64,000 nt of DNA from NCBI GenBank assembly GCA_026182355.1, contig JAPFBL010000608.1, positions 1-64,000 of the forward strand, given 5' to 3'. Source of the stretch: Hermatobates lingyangjiaoensis (taxonomy: Eukaryota; Arthropoda; Insecta; Hemiptera; Hermatobatidae). A model generated the notes under the pieces. That model worked only from the letters and a program-made list of their open reading frames with translations, was not told where the DNA came from and did not search any database. Position numbers and translations under genes: made by a program. Of this stretch, positions 53,331 to 64,000 are shown piece after piece; within the stretch, counting starts at the first letter, position 1, and each line of letters starts with the position of its first letter.

Positions 53331-54890
53331 TAGTGATAGTAAGAGATGTTTCATTGAGAAAAGGGTAATAATTTTAGTGAATATAAAACTGATGATCAAG
53401 AAGGACAGCCAGTCATTGTTTAATGTTTTGATTAGCAAGATGTTATGTGGAGTTTAAGTTGGAGAAGAAAGCCTTTTATTGAAAGTTAAAATCACATAAA
53501 AGAAGTTAATTGGAAAATTATTTCTACAAAATGTTCGTTTATATAAATTACATATCTATGTTCTATGTAAAAGTACATTATTTATATTAAAAAACTGCTT
53601 GGATGCTGGTGAGTTTGTTATATTTGCCACTGAAGGTAGAACTATAATAAAAGTAAGAGATTTTTGTTTATGTTTACGTGTTAATTACAGTTTTTGCCAA
53701 ATTATTCAGATAAATATTAAAGAGACAGTGAGTTTTGTTTTACTTTACAAATAAAATCACTTTAAAAACAAAGAAGAATGCAAAAGTAATTCAATTTACG
53801 TAAATAACATTAATGACTTTTTATAAATAATGTACTTTATATTTATTCTTGATAAAATAACCTGTTTTTTTCTACCAAAGATCTTTGTCTCATTTTTTGA
53901 ATTATTTATTGAGGTTTAGACCATTTTTGACACAGTTAAAGTGTTACATACACACAAGAAATTATATTTACCAGGAATTGGTAAGTTTTCAATCTTCAAA
54001 TCAAACTTAAGCCAACGTTTTGATTTAAAATCTTGGTGGTATGCAGAAGTATGAAATGTTGGAAGTATGTACATTGCAATAAGCTATTTATTACCCTAGA
54101 GGTTAAAAATGAATAACCTTAGGAATATAAATTTTAACACATCTGTCAGCTTAAACAAAGCGTTGCATTAGAAAACTGTGTTTAGTGTTACATGTATTAC
54201 TGTGTAATATAAACGATACTACAGTGTGGTTGTACACTGTAGTATTTTGGTTAAACTAGACAGTTGTGTGAAGTGCCTATTCCTGAAGTTATAAATTATT
54301 TAATCTGAATGTTATTCTGAATTTAACATCTGAATGTTATAAAGATAAATGATGACATAAAATGAGTGGAATATTTCATGTTTAAAAGTATGTTGTGTTT
54401 CATTAAATGTACTTACTGTGTATATTTCTTGAATCATCTAAAGAATACTATATCACTAGCATGGGCCATATAAGACTTCAGTTTTCATCACTTAAGAACA
54501 AAAAACACAATAACAGTTATTCCTGTCAGTCATTATCCGTGAATTTATTTCATTAACTGATGATATAATTTTTTGACTCTGGGTTCACAGCTGGTCAAGC
54601 TAAACATAAATTATTTTGTATTGATGACAATGAACCGTCATTATTTTTACTAATTTATTGATATCAATTGAACATTTCCTATTCATATTAAGAAAATATT
54701 TGAAATTATTCAATCAGTAACAGATAAGCCATGACTTTTAAACATTGTCATCACTTTAACTCATTTATTCAAATCAAACGAATATTACCTATTCACATTT
54801 ACAAATTATTTTATGTAATTTCATCAAAAAATGGAAGTTCTAAACATTTTCATTATTTTAACTAATTTTTTAAACTTAAAGAGACACAAG
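53331..54890. other. AT-rich non-coding stretch
   Basis: 1.5 kb of strongly AT-rich sequence between the copia and LINE fragments. I recognise nothing in it. Confidence 0.5.
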
Positions 54891-54892
54891 TA

Positions 54893-55500
54893 AATATATT
54901 CTTGGTATTTCATTAGACATTTCTAATGCATTTAACTCGGTAAACCATCAAATATTATTACAAATTTTAAAAAACCTAAATTGTAATAATAATGTCATGA
55001 ATACGATGGAAGAATATTTTACAAACAGATCAATAATCTTTAAGGGTAATCAAGCTGACATATTACATCCTATTACAAGAGGCTGCCCTCAAGGCTCTAC
55101 TCCTTCTCCACTATTGTGGAATATTTATATAAACGATTTATTAATGGGACTTTGGATATAGAAGCTAATTTTACTGCATATGCAGATGACTTATTCATTT
55201 TAGTAGAGGGCAACTCAAGAAGGGAACTTGAGAAAAAGGGAAATGAGATAATGAAATACGTGGATGAAAAGCTCTATTCATTACATTTAAAAGCTTCCAG
55301 TGATAAATCTAAATGTATACTTCTTAGAGGTATTCTCCAAAGGCCTATAATAATAAGACTAAATGGGAAAAATTTGTCACTTTACAACAATCTAAAAATT
55401 TTAGGACTAACCCTGGACAGGAAATTTAATTTCAAGCAAAGGAAAACAAAATTTGACCGAGAATTTTTTTTGGACATATCAGGGATCTAAAACAACGCAC
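54893..55500 (+). pseudogene. LINE RT fragment, same family as 38256-42870
   Basis: The translation reads ILGISLDISNAFNSVNHQIL (motif A), RSIIFKGNQADILHPITRGC, PQGSTPSPLLWNIYINDLL (motif B) and, after a shift near 55135, FTAYADDLFILVEGNSRREL (motif C). It is closely parallel to 41415-41900. Only the RT palm is left, ending at about 55490. Confidence 0.83.
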
Positions 55501-55511
55501 AATCCAGAAGT

Positions 55512-56100
55512 TTGGACTATTCAGTTGCCCAATCTCCCAATGAAGCTGATATATTGAAACGGGGAATCGAACAACTTGACTACTGTGTTGAGACTAGGGG
55601 CGTCACTTCTAAAGCACCTAGACTTCAGATTAGAGGGGTTCCTAATGATTTAACCTTGGACGAAGTTGAGGTACAACTCCTTCGAAATAATGGCGACCTA
55701 ACCTTTCTCAAAGGAGATGTTAAACCTCTATTTAAGATCCCTAACAAGGCTAGTCCGAATACGTCCGTAGTGTGCGCTGTCAATAAGAATAAATATAAGG
55801 ACATCCTCAAAGCGGCCAAAGTGCGCATAGACTGGAAAGCTTGCCCCGTGTCTAAATTCAGCGATATTAGCCAGTGTTTCAAATGCCTTGGCTTTGGACA
55901 TGTAGCATCGAGATGCAGGTCTGATATGGCGCCGGAATGCATGAGTCTAGATCTTGCCCTGAGCCTAGCAAAATCATTTGTCATAACTGCAAAACTAGGG
56001 GCCTTCCTTCCAATAGTCATAATCCTTTCTCTAAAGACTGCCCCTATAGGAAAAGAGAAAGAAGGATTAATGACAAAAAAACTGAATATAACTAGTCTTG
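55512..56100 (+). pseudogene. R1-like ORF1 fragment with zinc knuckles
   Basis: The frame from 55512 reads PRLQIRGVPNDLTLDEVEVQ, VCAVNKNKYKDILKAAKVRI and CFKCLGFGHVASRC, the RRM-like region and first knuckle of an R1/Jockey-type ORF1. A frameshift near 55945 moves the second knuckle (CHNCKTRGLPSNSHNPFSKD, then C) into another frame, which ends GAATATAACTAG at about 56095. The 5' half is missing. The hydrophobic tail of the original frame to 56267 is a by-product. Confidence 0.72.
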
Positions 56101-56299
56101 TTACTATAGTCCAGAACAATGTTTCCAAGTCCAGGTTTGTGTCCGAGCAGCTTCTTACTTTCTGTAATAAGGGCGCTGCGTGGCCCTGGTGGGGGAGTGC
56201 TATAGTCATTATTATTTTGTCCTTGTCTTTGCTTGGCTATTTATATGTCCATTGTCTTCTATGTTAGTTTTAATTTAGTACTTAATCTAGTTCTAAGTC

Positions 56300-56563
56300 T
56301 GCCCTAGGGGGAATATCTCAGTACCCCTAGGAAATTTAGCCTAACGTTATTTTTCTTTATTTTTCTTATATGATATCTGTGTCTATGCATGTCTATTTAT
56401 ATGTCTCTTGTCTTTTTATGTTAGTTTTAATCTATTTCCTTGAGGGAATATGTCCAAGTACCTCTTGGATAAGGTAAGTACATTTTGTTTTGTATCCTTT
56501 TTAGTCTTACTACCTTAGCTTTAATTTTGCCCTAGGGGGAATATCCTTGTACCCCTAGGAACA
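56300..56563. repeat. Repeated hairpins CCTAGGGG..CCCCTAGG
   Basis: GCCCTAGGGGGAATATCTCA + GTACCCCTAGGA (56301-56332) and GCCCTAGGGGGAATATCCTT + GTACCCCTAGGA (56530-56561) form the same 8-bp stem. A degenerate third, TTGAGGGAATATGTCCAAGT + ACCTCTTGGA, lies at 56440-56470. They may be 3' UTR structures of the R1-like element. Confidence 0.65.
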
Positions 56564-56671
56564 CTAGATTTAAGCACCTTATTGTTAGGTTAGTGATGTT
56601 AGTTAGTTTGCAACTTAGTTTTAAGTCTGTGTTACACATAAGTCTTAATAGGTTAAATATTAGTCGTTTGA

Positions 56672-56870
56672 GTGATGTAGGTCGTGGAAGCCCGCCTCCG
56701 CGAGGTCCATCTTGGGCACACTGGGATGAGCCTTCTGTCTCCCAAGAGGGATACAATCGTCTCTGCTCAGTGTGGCTAAAGGGCTCCACGTAAAAAACTT
56801 CGGCCTGGTCTGCTTTATTGCATGGTGTAGTCGAAAGACCGAGGAACATACCAATAAATCAAACAAGGAA
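56672..56870 (+). repeat. Dispersed repeat related to 59005-59200
   Basis: Both contain GCCCGCCTCCGCGAGGTCCA, TTGGGCA, AAGGGC-CCACGT-AAAAAC and a TGGT-TAG-CGAAAG element near the end. Identity is moderate. In both cases it lies behind ORF1 or ORF2 remnants of R1-like elements, so it is probably their 3' UTR. Confidence 0.65.
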
Positions 56871-57099
56871 ACTGCGCAAAACCAATCGGCCTGCTACTCT
56901 GAACTACCATCAGAATCTCCAGTTATAAATTCTGTGAGTAAACTTAATAATTGTAGTACATCAGTAAATACCCCTATCCTAGATAGTTTTTCTAGTGAAA
57001 TACAGATGCAAAATGAAACCCCTATAGTAATGGACTGTCAACTGTCCATTGTGCATTGCTGAAACCATTAAAACCATTGTGCATTGCTGGCATGAGTAG

Positions 57100-58310
57100 A
57101 CAACGATTAACTTTCATATCTTATTGTTTCAGATTTGATGATAGCCCGACTAGGGAAGAACGCACGAAAACCGACAAATTGGCTCAAATACGAGAGATTT
57201 TTGAAATGTTTGTAACTGCTTGTCATTCAAACTATACCCCAGGTCCTGACTGCACTGTTGATGAATCACTATTATCATTTAGAGCAGTGTTTCCCAAAGT
57301 GGGCGGTACCGCCCCCCTGGGGGCGGTGCTTTGATATCAGGGGGCGCTAATGCAAAAAGGAGTTGGGATTCTATTTCCATAAATTGAAAATGTTCATGCA
57401 ATATAATTTCTAAATTTAAGTGAAAACACCACATGTAAACTTCTATGAAAAGGTTTCTTAAAATTATTTGTTTTGATAATTTATTTTTACGTTAAAAGTA
57501 TATTCTCATCTAAGTTTCTTTTATTGTGTATTAATTCTTTTGCATAAATATGCTATGAAACAATACATATACTGGATTATAAATAGATATTCGATTGGTC
57601 ATTATATTAATTTAATTATTAAAGTGTTACTCATTTCGTTATTTAGTCTAAGATTCTGATTATTAAGGAGTATTGAGAGTATAGGTTTACGGACCCAAGG
57701 GGGCGGTCGCTCGAAAAAGTTTGGGAAACACTGATTTAGAGGAAGGTGCGGATTCAAGCAATATATTCCTAATAAGCCAAGTAAATATGGAATCAAGGTT
57801 GTTTTTTTTTAGCAGATAATGAAACATCTTACTCTGTGAAGTCAACAGTTTATACTGGAGCAGGAACCTTTGACAAACAGACTAAGTTAGATCTTCCTGT
57901 GCCAACAAAAGCAGTGCTCAGACTGGTCGACTGCATTGAAGGTACAAACAGAAATATCACTACTGATAACTACTAGACTTCAATCCCGTTAGCAACAGAA
58001 CTAAGGCATCGTAATCTTACCTTGGTAGGTACATTGAAAAGAAATAAAACTTGCATTCCCCCATGCTTTCTGGAAAAGTCAAATGAAGGTGCAGTGCATT
58101 ACGGATTTGACAAAACAAATAACTTCACATTGTTGTCTGTCACTCCTAAAAAAAAAATAGAAAAGTAATTTTTCTGTCTAGCATTCACTCCAGTGAAAGT
58201 AAAGATTCTGATAATGGCAAGGAAGAGATAAATGTATACTATAATAAAACAAAAGGAGGCGTTGACAGTCATGATCAAAAATGTGCTCCATCATGCCAAA
58301 GAAAAGCCAT
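57100..58310 (+). pseudogene. piggyBac transposase, split by a MITE
   Basis: Before the insert: FDDSPTREERTKTDKLAQIR, EIFEMFVTACHSNYTPG, TVDESLLSFR. After it, in register once the MITE and one TSD are ignored: GRCGFKQYIPNKPSKYGIKV, then YTGAGTFDKQTKLDLPVPTK, TTDNY with TAG in the next codon (57974-57976), TLVGTLKRNKTCIPPCFL and, after a shift near 58160, TKGGVDSHDQKCA. These are the DDE_Tnp_1_7 blocks including the catalytic Asp in DNY. N-terminus and C-terminal cysteine domain are missing, as are ends with TTAA. Confidence 0.85.
57295..57733. mobile_element. hAT-type MITE with perfect 8-bp TSD
   Basis: The ends CAGTGTTTCCCAAA (57295) and TTTGGGAAACACTG (57720-57733) are exact inverted repeats. 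The flanking ATTTAGAG at 57287-57294 is duplicated at 57734-57741. Next to the TIRs are GC-rich stretches (GGGGGCGG) on both sides. The 439-bp interior is A/T-rich without a gene. It sits inside the piggyBac codons for LSFRG. Confidence 0.95.
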
Positions 58311-58324
58311 ACTACAGGTAATTA

Positions 58325-58920
58325 AAGGCTACAGAACAGTCCCTACACTGTCGGCCCAGATGTTAGCCGGGCAGATACCACTGGACATCCTGGTAAAATT
58401 CAAAGCTGACTGTTTTGCTATTAAAAGAGGCCTCTTAACTAACTGGGTCCCACTAGAAAGGAATAATAACGTTGAGGAAAACATAGAAACAGCTAAGAAA
58501 TGGGCTCTGGGCCTGTGAGAAGAGCGTTGGGCCAATGGCACTACCGGTAGGTGGACAAGACGGTTTTTCCCGACGGTCGAAGAGAGATTGAAATACAAAA
58601 ATTTACCAATAGACCACTGGCTAACACAAGTCACCACAGGACACGGGGATTTCAGGAGCTACCTCTTTCGCTTCAAAAAGTTAGAGGATCCCACGTGCCC
58701 ATGCGGCGGCGCCTCTGAGACTGTGCAGCATATAATTGAAGATTGCCAATTATATACAATCCCAAGATTCGAACTGGAAATGGAGGTGGGTCGAAAGGTA
58801 GGAGATTTGTATTGTGTGGCGTTCCAAGAGAAGTATAAGACCGCCATCTTGAAATTCTTATATAAGATAGGCCGCAAGAAAAAAGTACTGGCCCTCCGAA
58901 CCAACAACCTATGCGTATAG
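58325..58920 (+). pseudogene. R1-like ORF2 C-terminal part
   Basis: The frame, with one TGA at 58516-58518, reads VPTLSAQMLAGQIPLDILVK, GRWTRRFFPTVEERLKYKNL, HWLTQVTTGHGDFRSYLFRF and CPCGGASETVQHIIEDC. This is the post-RT tail of R1-clade ORF2 with its CCHC finger. It stops at TAG 58918-58920. The sequence up to 59200 is then probably the 3' UTR. RT and endonuclease of this copy are not in the window. Confidence 0.8.
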
Positions 58921-59004
58921 GTGAGTGAATGTACTAAGAGTGTAAGTAATATGACTTACGATTATGATCATTATGATTACATAATTCGTAACAGAATAAA
59001 TGCG

Positions 59005-59200
59005 TGATGTCAGTCGTGGATGCCCGCCTCCGCGAGGTCCACCTTGGGCATGCGGTGGGGTTCCAGCAATACCTTCATTGGTCCGCTGCGATCCCCTCCG
59101 CATGGCAAAAGGGCACCACGTTAAAAACATTGATCTGCTCTGTTTTATTCCGTGGTATAGCCGAAAGGCATAGGCACACGGCAATAAACCAAAACAGGTC
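59005..59200 (+). repeat. Second copy of dispersed repeat 56672-56870
   Basis: It follows the R1-like ORF2 stop by 85 bp. It shares GCCCGCCTCCGCGAGGTCCA and the tail pattern with the first copy. Confidence 0.65.
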
Positions 59201-59204
59201 CCAT

Positions 59205-59262
59205 AGGATCAGGCGACCTCCGAAATATTTTGATGATTTCCACGTTTTCAAGGAGGGAAGAA
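59205..59262 (+). pseudogene. Gypsy pol C-terminus and polypurine tract
   Basis: The last codons (HRIRRPPKYFDDFHVFKEG) resemble the R-P-P-x-x-F-x-D-F tail of gypsy pol. They run into AAGGAGGGAAGAA (about 59250-59262), a polypurine tract lying directly before the 3' LTR, where plus-strand priming would start. This supports reading 59263-59472 as a 3' LTR. Confidence 0.65.
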
Positions 59263-59472
59263 TGTGATAATTATTCTTGGCTGTCTGAAAAGAGCAACCC
59301 TGCGTAACCTGCCAACAGGCTCAAATTAGTCGATCCCCACGAGCTCTAATGATTGTTTTCTCTACTTGTTACTATTGTGTACTATGGCTTGTTACTGTGT
59401 GTTGTAAGTGAATTCTTTAGTCGAACAAAGCCTAATTCTTCTAGGTTTTTTATAACTCGATTTTTCATATCA
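59263..59472 (+). repeat. 3' LTR matching 51963-52170
   Basis: TGTGATAATTATTCTTGGCT to TTTTTCATATCA, 210 bp. It differs from the 5' LTR by several substitutions and small indels. It contains TTCTTTAGTCGAACAAA, the counterpart of the putative self-primer, with one change. Confidence 0.83.
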
Positions 59473-60155
59473 GTTTGTGGGTGCAAAAATCCAACACTAC
59501 ATTCGCGAATATACGAGTTATATTCTGATAGTTTTGCAGTATTAGATTAAATAATTCTAAGCATGATTTGCCACCAAGAAACAAAAAATGGTCTCAGGAG
59601 TAGTGGTTTTGGCATAATATCGGAGTTATGTCGCCCCCCGCGGCTAGGGCCGAGGACCCAAGAGTCCTCAAGACAGAGAGAAGTCCCAAAGCAGGACCTT
59701 CAAAAGGTCAAGACTTGACGGCCCTCAATCGAACAAGGACGTTAACCTGAACGAGTTAAAAATTGAAAGAAAACGTTCTTCTAATTTAACATCAAGGGCA
59801 GGAAGGCTGGCCACAATAATCAGAAGTGAGCCCCTCAGGATCAGTGGGCTTCTAGGTTGTGCCGCTGGAAACCGATCCTGGGGTATTGCCATAGCTAGGC
59901 TAATCGGATTGGCCAGAAACTGTTAAGACAGTTGGGCAAAGAAATTTTCCCAAACCTTCGGGTGGGATAGGCTAATTGCGCTGCGTAGAGCGAAGCAGTT
60001 CGAACAGCTCATCAATGCCTGGGTTTCGATGATACACATGGAGTAGACTCGACCTCCGAACCGATTTGGTTCAGACAAAACCGCGCATGCACAATCGATG
60101 GGATCGGTTGCAGCAACGTTAGTGCACGGGAGCACCTCTTCCGTCTTAGTGACGC
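59473..60155. other. Moderately GC-rich stretch, unrecognised
   Basis: No family recognised. A 146-codon minus-strand frame (59923-60363) runs through it but overlaps the GIY-YIG tail on the other strand. Confidence 0.35.
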
Positions 60156-60159
60156 GCCG

Positions 60160-60402
60160 GGTTTGTTCAATGAAATGGGAAAACTCTAAGGCACTGATGA
60201 TTCGATCTTCAGACATTGAAAGGAACCTTGAGGAAAGTGCTGTGATCAAATATTGTTCTGTAAACCTTATCAACAGCAGCCCAGAACTATTTAAATTAGA
60301 TAATGTTTTAGTTGAGGGTATAGTCAAACAAATTGGATCTCTTGATGTTTTAAAACCTAACAATATGAGCTCTAATCGAAATGATTCTCCACTTGTGACC
60401 TA
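60160..60402 (+). pseudogene. GIY-YIG domain tail of a PLE
   Basis: MKWENSKALMIRSSDIERNL, EESAVIKYCSVNLINSSPEL and FKLDNVLVEGIVKQIG resemble the end of PLE GIY-YIG domains, and the minus-strand piece at 25961-26185. The core before it is missing. A T-rich 3' part follows with CTCTGATGACATAAATTTGA (about 60567-60586) followed by AAGTCCTCAGAGC, another hammerhead-like arrangement with a GCTCT/AGAGC outer stem. Confidence 0.55.
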
Positions 60403-60675
60403 GGTTTTTTTTTCTTTATAATTGTTTGTTTTCCTTTTTCTTTATTGTTATTCTTTTAGTTTGAATTTTAATTGTTTTTATATTTTAACATTGTTTATAT
60501 TATCTCCTTACATTTTGTTTTTTGCAACAAAGCTGTAACCTCTTTTGTCATCAATCTTTAGTAGCTCTCTGATGACATAAATTTGAAAGTCCTCAGAGCA
60601 TATTTTCAGTGTTTTTTAGTTTTCATCACGTGTTTATTGTGATTATTTAGTATATATATATATATATATAAATCT

Positions 60676-61800
60676 GAAGCTACAAAACGGAGAGTAGTAG
60701 TATTTCAAACCTAGCCGAATACTCACGAAAAGGTTAGTCACCGCAGCAAAACGACTCGAAGAAAACCCTGCCATTATAGTTAGGCAAGCAGATAAATCTA
60801 ACACTTTTGTAATTATGGATAAAGCAAGTTATAAACAAAAGCTAGATGAAATATTAAATAAGTCCAAATGCAAAAGTCTGAAGAGTAACCGTACGAACCA
60901 ACTGAAAATAGAAGTCAACAAGCTCATCAAAGAAATCGATAAAAATCAGGAGATAAGAATCTATCTTATGCGAATATACCCCGGATACTACTTATATGGT
61001 AATGTTAAGTTACATAAGGAAGGGAACCCTCTACGTCCTATCATTTCGCAGGTTAACACACCAACCTATAAGCTAACCAAGAGTCTGAACAGTATAATAT
61101 CCCAATATTTACCTGCTGAATTCTTGCTACATTCCACTAATGATTTCCTAGAAATAATAAGAACCTGTCGTTCCAAGGGACTCATAGCCTCACTCGACGT
61201 AGAATCTCTGTTCACGAATGTACCAGTGGTTGAAACCATTAATATTATTTGTGATCATGTTTTTATAATCATGCCACTATCACACCACCAAATATAAAAC
61301 GACCCATGATGGAAAAGCTATTACATGAATGAACAATGAGAAACCCATTCAAGCATATTGATGGAACGCTGGACCAAAGTGGATGGCGTAGCGATGGGAT
61401 CCCCCCCTGGGTGTCACATATCGCTAATTTCGCTAATGTGTGAACTAGAAAATAGAATATTAAAAGAAAACACGCTAAACAAGCCAGATATATATTGTCG
61501 CTATGTGGATGACTGCTTTTTAGTAGCTTTGGAATACTAATGGAAATAAAAAGAAGTTCGAGGAAATGTCCATACTAAAATTTACACATGAAATAAGTAT
61601 TAACAACCGCATTAACTTCCTAGATGTTCAAATAAGTTCAAACGACAACGAAATATACACAGCTTTGTACATGAAACCGTCGCATAGTTGAATATACCTT
61701 AACAGTAAGAGTGAGGGTCCCTCTAGATACAAACAAGTTACAATTAAAACTCTAATAGATAGAATAGAGCATTTAGAATCTCGACCAAACAAAATAATGT
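60676..61800 (+). pseudogene. PLE type A RT, decayed
   Basis: It begins at KSEATKRR right behind a (TA)n tract (60652-60670). It reads NPAIIVRQADKSNTFVIMDK, IYPGYYLYGNVKLHKEGNPL, SLDVESLFTNVPVVETI (motif A), KVDGVAMGSPPGCHI (motif B, altered) and YCRYVDDCFLVALEY (motif C). Stops at 61296, 61331, 61441 and around 61540 and several shifts break it. GIY-YIG is absent. Confidence 0.83.
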
Positions 61801-61859
61801 AAAATCGAACATTCATTTTTAAATATATATGGATAAAGTATAAGAAATGGATAAAGTAT

Positions 61860-63640
61860 TAAATCGTTTTAAACAAGGCGTTTTGAACATTGGAATTAAA
61901 AGTTACCATATGGCGTATTAATAATGTAAACAGACATATCAGTGAATGTATAGAAATTGCTAGAAGAAAATTACCAGAAATGATTTTAGAATTCTATATC
62001 GGTTCAATGAATAGTCTTAAAGAGTCTATATATTTAATAAAAGTAAATATAATTTACAAAAGAAGATGCATAACCTTCATCTAAAACAGGGTTAAGGTTT
62101 CTTTGACTATTCTGGAGATTTGGCTGTAATGAATTTAACCAATGTTGAAATTCCCAAAGATAGCCAGCCTTTCATTAGGAGAAAAAATTGCAATTGAAGT
62201 TGGTAAAAAAGAAGATATTCCTATATTTGATATAATAGGAGATTTAGAAAAGATTTTTTCATCTTTAAATATGGAAAACAGTGATACAATTAGGAGCCAA
62301 TGTGTAAATATAATTACGAACGACAGAAAATTAAATAATTTTTCAAATCGAATAAAAAGAAAGAATGTATGTATAGAACGTTGCTGTAAGAAATTTTATA
62401 CATTTTTAAGAGAACATAGAGAAATTGTGGTTTGTAGATAATCAAAAAAGAAGATTATAAAGCAAAAATGAAAACTCTCTTAAAGAATAGTGAAACATAT
62501 TCAATCACAAGACGAGATCCTTCATCAACATTACGAAATAAAGTAAATAAGGTAGTTGATGAACTCAAGAAGACACTATGTATAGATCTACGTCAAGCTT
62601 CAATATTAAAATCTTACAATGGAATGAATAGCACCAAGAATATATGGTTTAGTGAAGTTGCACATGCCAAGTTTTCTTCACCGTAATATCATGTCGTTCA
62701 TAGGTAGTTCAACTTATGAACTGCCTAAATATATGGAGAAATATCTTAGTTACATTACTAACAAGAATGAATTGAATGTAACAAATTCACTAGAATTCAA
62801 ACAAACCATATCAAATCAAATACTAAGTGATGAAGTAACTATGATTTCACTAGATGTTCAGTCGTTATTTACTAACATAATTTAGTAAATAAACAATGGA
62901 ATAAGATTAGATCACAGGTTGGAATGTCAAAAAAGGTTTTCCTTGCTATACTTTATCTTATATGTAAAGCAAGGTATTTCACCTTTTATGGTATTATTTA
63001 TAAACAAAAAATACACCAATTTCACCAGTCCTTGCTAATATAGTTATGATTGAATTATGGGAAATCAGTATCAATAAATTAGGTACGAAGGTGAAATTCA
63101 TTAAATTATATGTGGACGATTTATTTTTAATTATTGAAAAGGGAGAACAGAATGTGTTAAATATATTTAATTCTTTTCATAATCGTCTACAATTCACTTG
63201 TGAAGTAGAGAAACATTCCAATCTGCCATTTTAAGATGTGAAAGTTATAAGAGGTGAAAATGGCAATATCTTAACGGATTGGTTTATAAAACCTACCAGT
63301 GCTGGAAGAACCCTGAACTAACATTCCTCTCATGTTAAGAACCAAAAATTAAATTGTGTACAAAATTTGATTAAAAAAGTTACTGAAATAAGTAGTTCAT
63401 GTTTTCTAAAAGGGTGAAATTATTGTTACGGAAAAACTGCTATCCAAACAACCAAATCGCACGATATTAGTTTATATATATATATAAGACAACAACCAAA
63501 ACATTCAAATGAGGATCACTCTGAACTGGAAGTTATAAATAGAAAGTATTTCAAATTTCCTTATGTTGAGGGCTTATCACAATCCATTAGAAATATAATT
63601 CAACTAGAATCATATAAACATTCTTTGTAAAATAAGCCGT
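61860..63640 (+). pseudogene. PLE type B, N-terminal domain and RT, decayed
   Basis: The order is INNVNRHISECIEIARRKLP, FFDYSGDLAVMNLTNVEIPK, SLGEKIAIEVGKKEDIPIFD, RTDPSST-like (RRDPSSTLRNKVNKVVDEL), STYELPKYMEKYLSYITNKN, MISLDVQSLFTNI (motif A), a broken motif B, KLYVDDLFLIIEKGEQN (motif C), DWFIKPTSAGRTLN and YFKFPYVEGLSQSIRNIIQ. A (TA)n tract at 63472-63484 interrupts the region before the last block. GIY-YIG is absent. It is the best guide to the type B protein in the window. Confidence 0.8.
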
Positions 63641-64000
63641 GAGCAAATAACTATCTTTTTGGATGTTCCTCTGTATTCAATAAATACATACATATACTTT
63701 AAATTAATTCCATTTCATCTAAGGTAGAAGAGAAGTTTGTTTCAATATTGACTGAAAATAAATATTTTTTTTTAAAAAATAAAGACAGTCTATCCTGGTA
63801 TTGGACGGCAAGCGCTCGAGATATGAGATTTATTTATGTGATGATAATTTGCATCAATTAACAAATTGCAAGCAGGAAATATTAACTCCAATGAAAATAA
63901 ATTTTGTAAATAAGCAAACGTCAATATAGACGAAAATAAAACAAATTATATTAAAGAAATTAATCACTACTTAGTTATATTCAAGATGTAGAATTTAAAT
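63641..64000. other. AT-rich end of window
   Basis: No gene or repeat recognised. Confidence 0.4.

Noticed and set aside
59005..59100. snRNA-like GC-rich segment (CGCCTCCGCGAGG..TTGGGCATG)
   Set aside because: I considered U1 snRNA, but the conserved 5' splice-site-pairing end and Sm site are missing; it is a repeat shared with 56672.
59923..60363. 146-codon minus-strand frame
   Set aside because: It overlaps on the opposite strand a PLE GIY-YIG tail that has a paralogue at 25961-26185; I recognise no family in it.

Overview
The window is non-coding eukaryotic DNA made almost entirely of transposable elements and their debris, and I see no convincing host protein-coding gene. The mix points to an arthropod: R1-like and R2-like non-LTR elements, a 28S rDNA fragment at the R2 target, several Penelope-like element (PLE) lineages with GIY-YIG endonucleases, gypsy-type elements with tRNA-Ser and tRNA-Trp primer sites, a fusion-type envelope fragment, mariner, piggyBac and hAT. 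I cannot tell crustacean from chelicerate or insect. Bacterial features (operons, ribosome binding sites, CRISPR) do not apply.

Layout. 1-1145: edge of a satellite, clean 77/154-bp monomers giving way to decayed ~80-bp monomers. 2.5-8 kb: the best-preserved PLE, flanked by an inverted copy of its own 3' end, then a truncated sister copy, both bordered by (TA)n. 8.1-10.7 kb: Jockey-like element (gag ORF1 plus endonuclease start). 11.4-12.2 kb: deleted hAT with TIRs and TSD. 12.7-16.5 kb: non-LTR fragments and a gypsy element (LTR, tRNA-Ser primer site, gag, protease, start of RT). 17.4-20.4 kb: internally deleted non-LTR element. 20.5-26.6 kb: PLE debris, an LTR/primer-site remnant, an R2-like endonuclease fragment. 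26.7-29.2 kb: second copy of the Jockey-like element, in which one 42-bp stretch of ORF1 has expanded into a ~980-bp minisatellite. 29.7-32.7 kb: three PLE lineages joined together. 32.7-35.6 kb: duplicated transposon ends and a nearly intact hAT. 36.9-37.8 kb: deleted mariner. 38.3-42.9 kb: almost full-length AT-rich LINE, followed at 43.2-45.6 kb by a GC-rich relative. 46-49.8 kb: hairpins, a 25-bp minisatellite, an envelope fragment, GIY-YIG fragments. 50.2-51.8 kb: 28S rDNA piece and R2 fragments. 52.0-59.5 kb: a pair of ~209-bp LTRs bracketing gag, copia integrase, R1-like, LINE and piggyBac fragments, the piggyBac itself split by a hAT MITE. 59.5-64 kb: further PLE remnants.

The elements do not cooperate as a pathway; what links them is nesting, shared (TA)n borders and repeated stem-loop motifs. 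The most interesting signals are the ORF1-derived minisatellite, the 28S/R2 junction with repeated target sequence, a gypsy LTR whose primer site is complementary to its own LTR (self-priming candidate), and a recurrent hammerhead-like motif with covarying stems at PLE ends.
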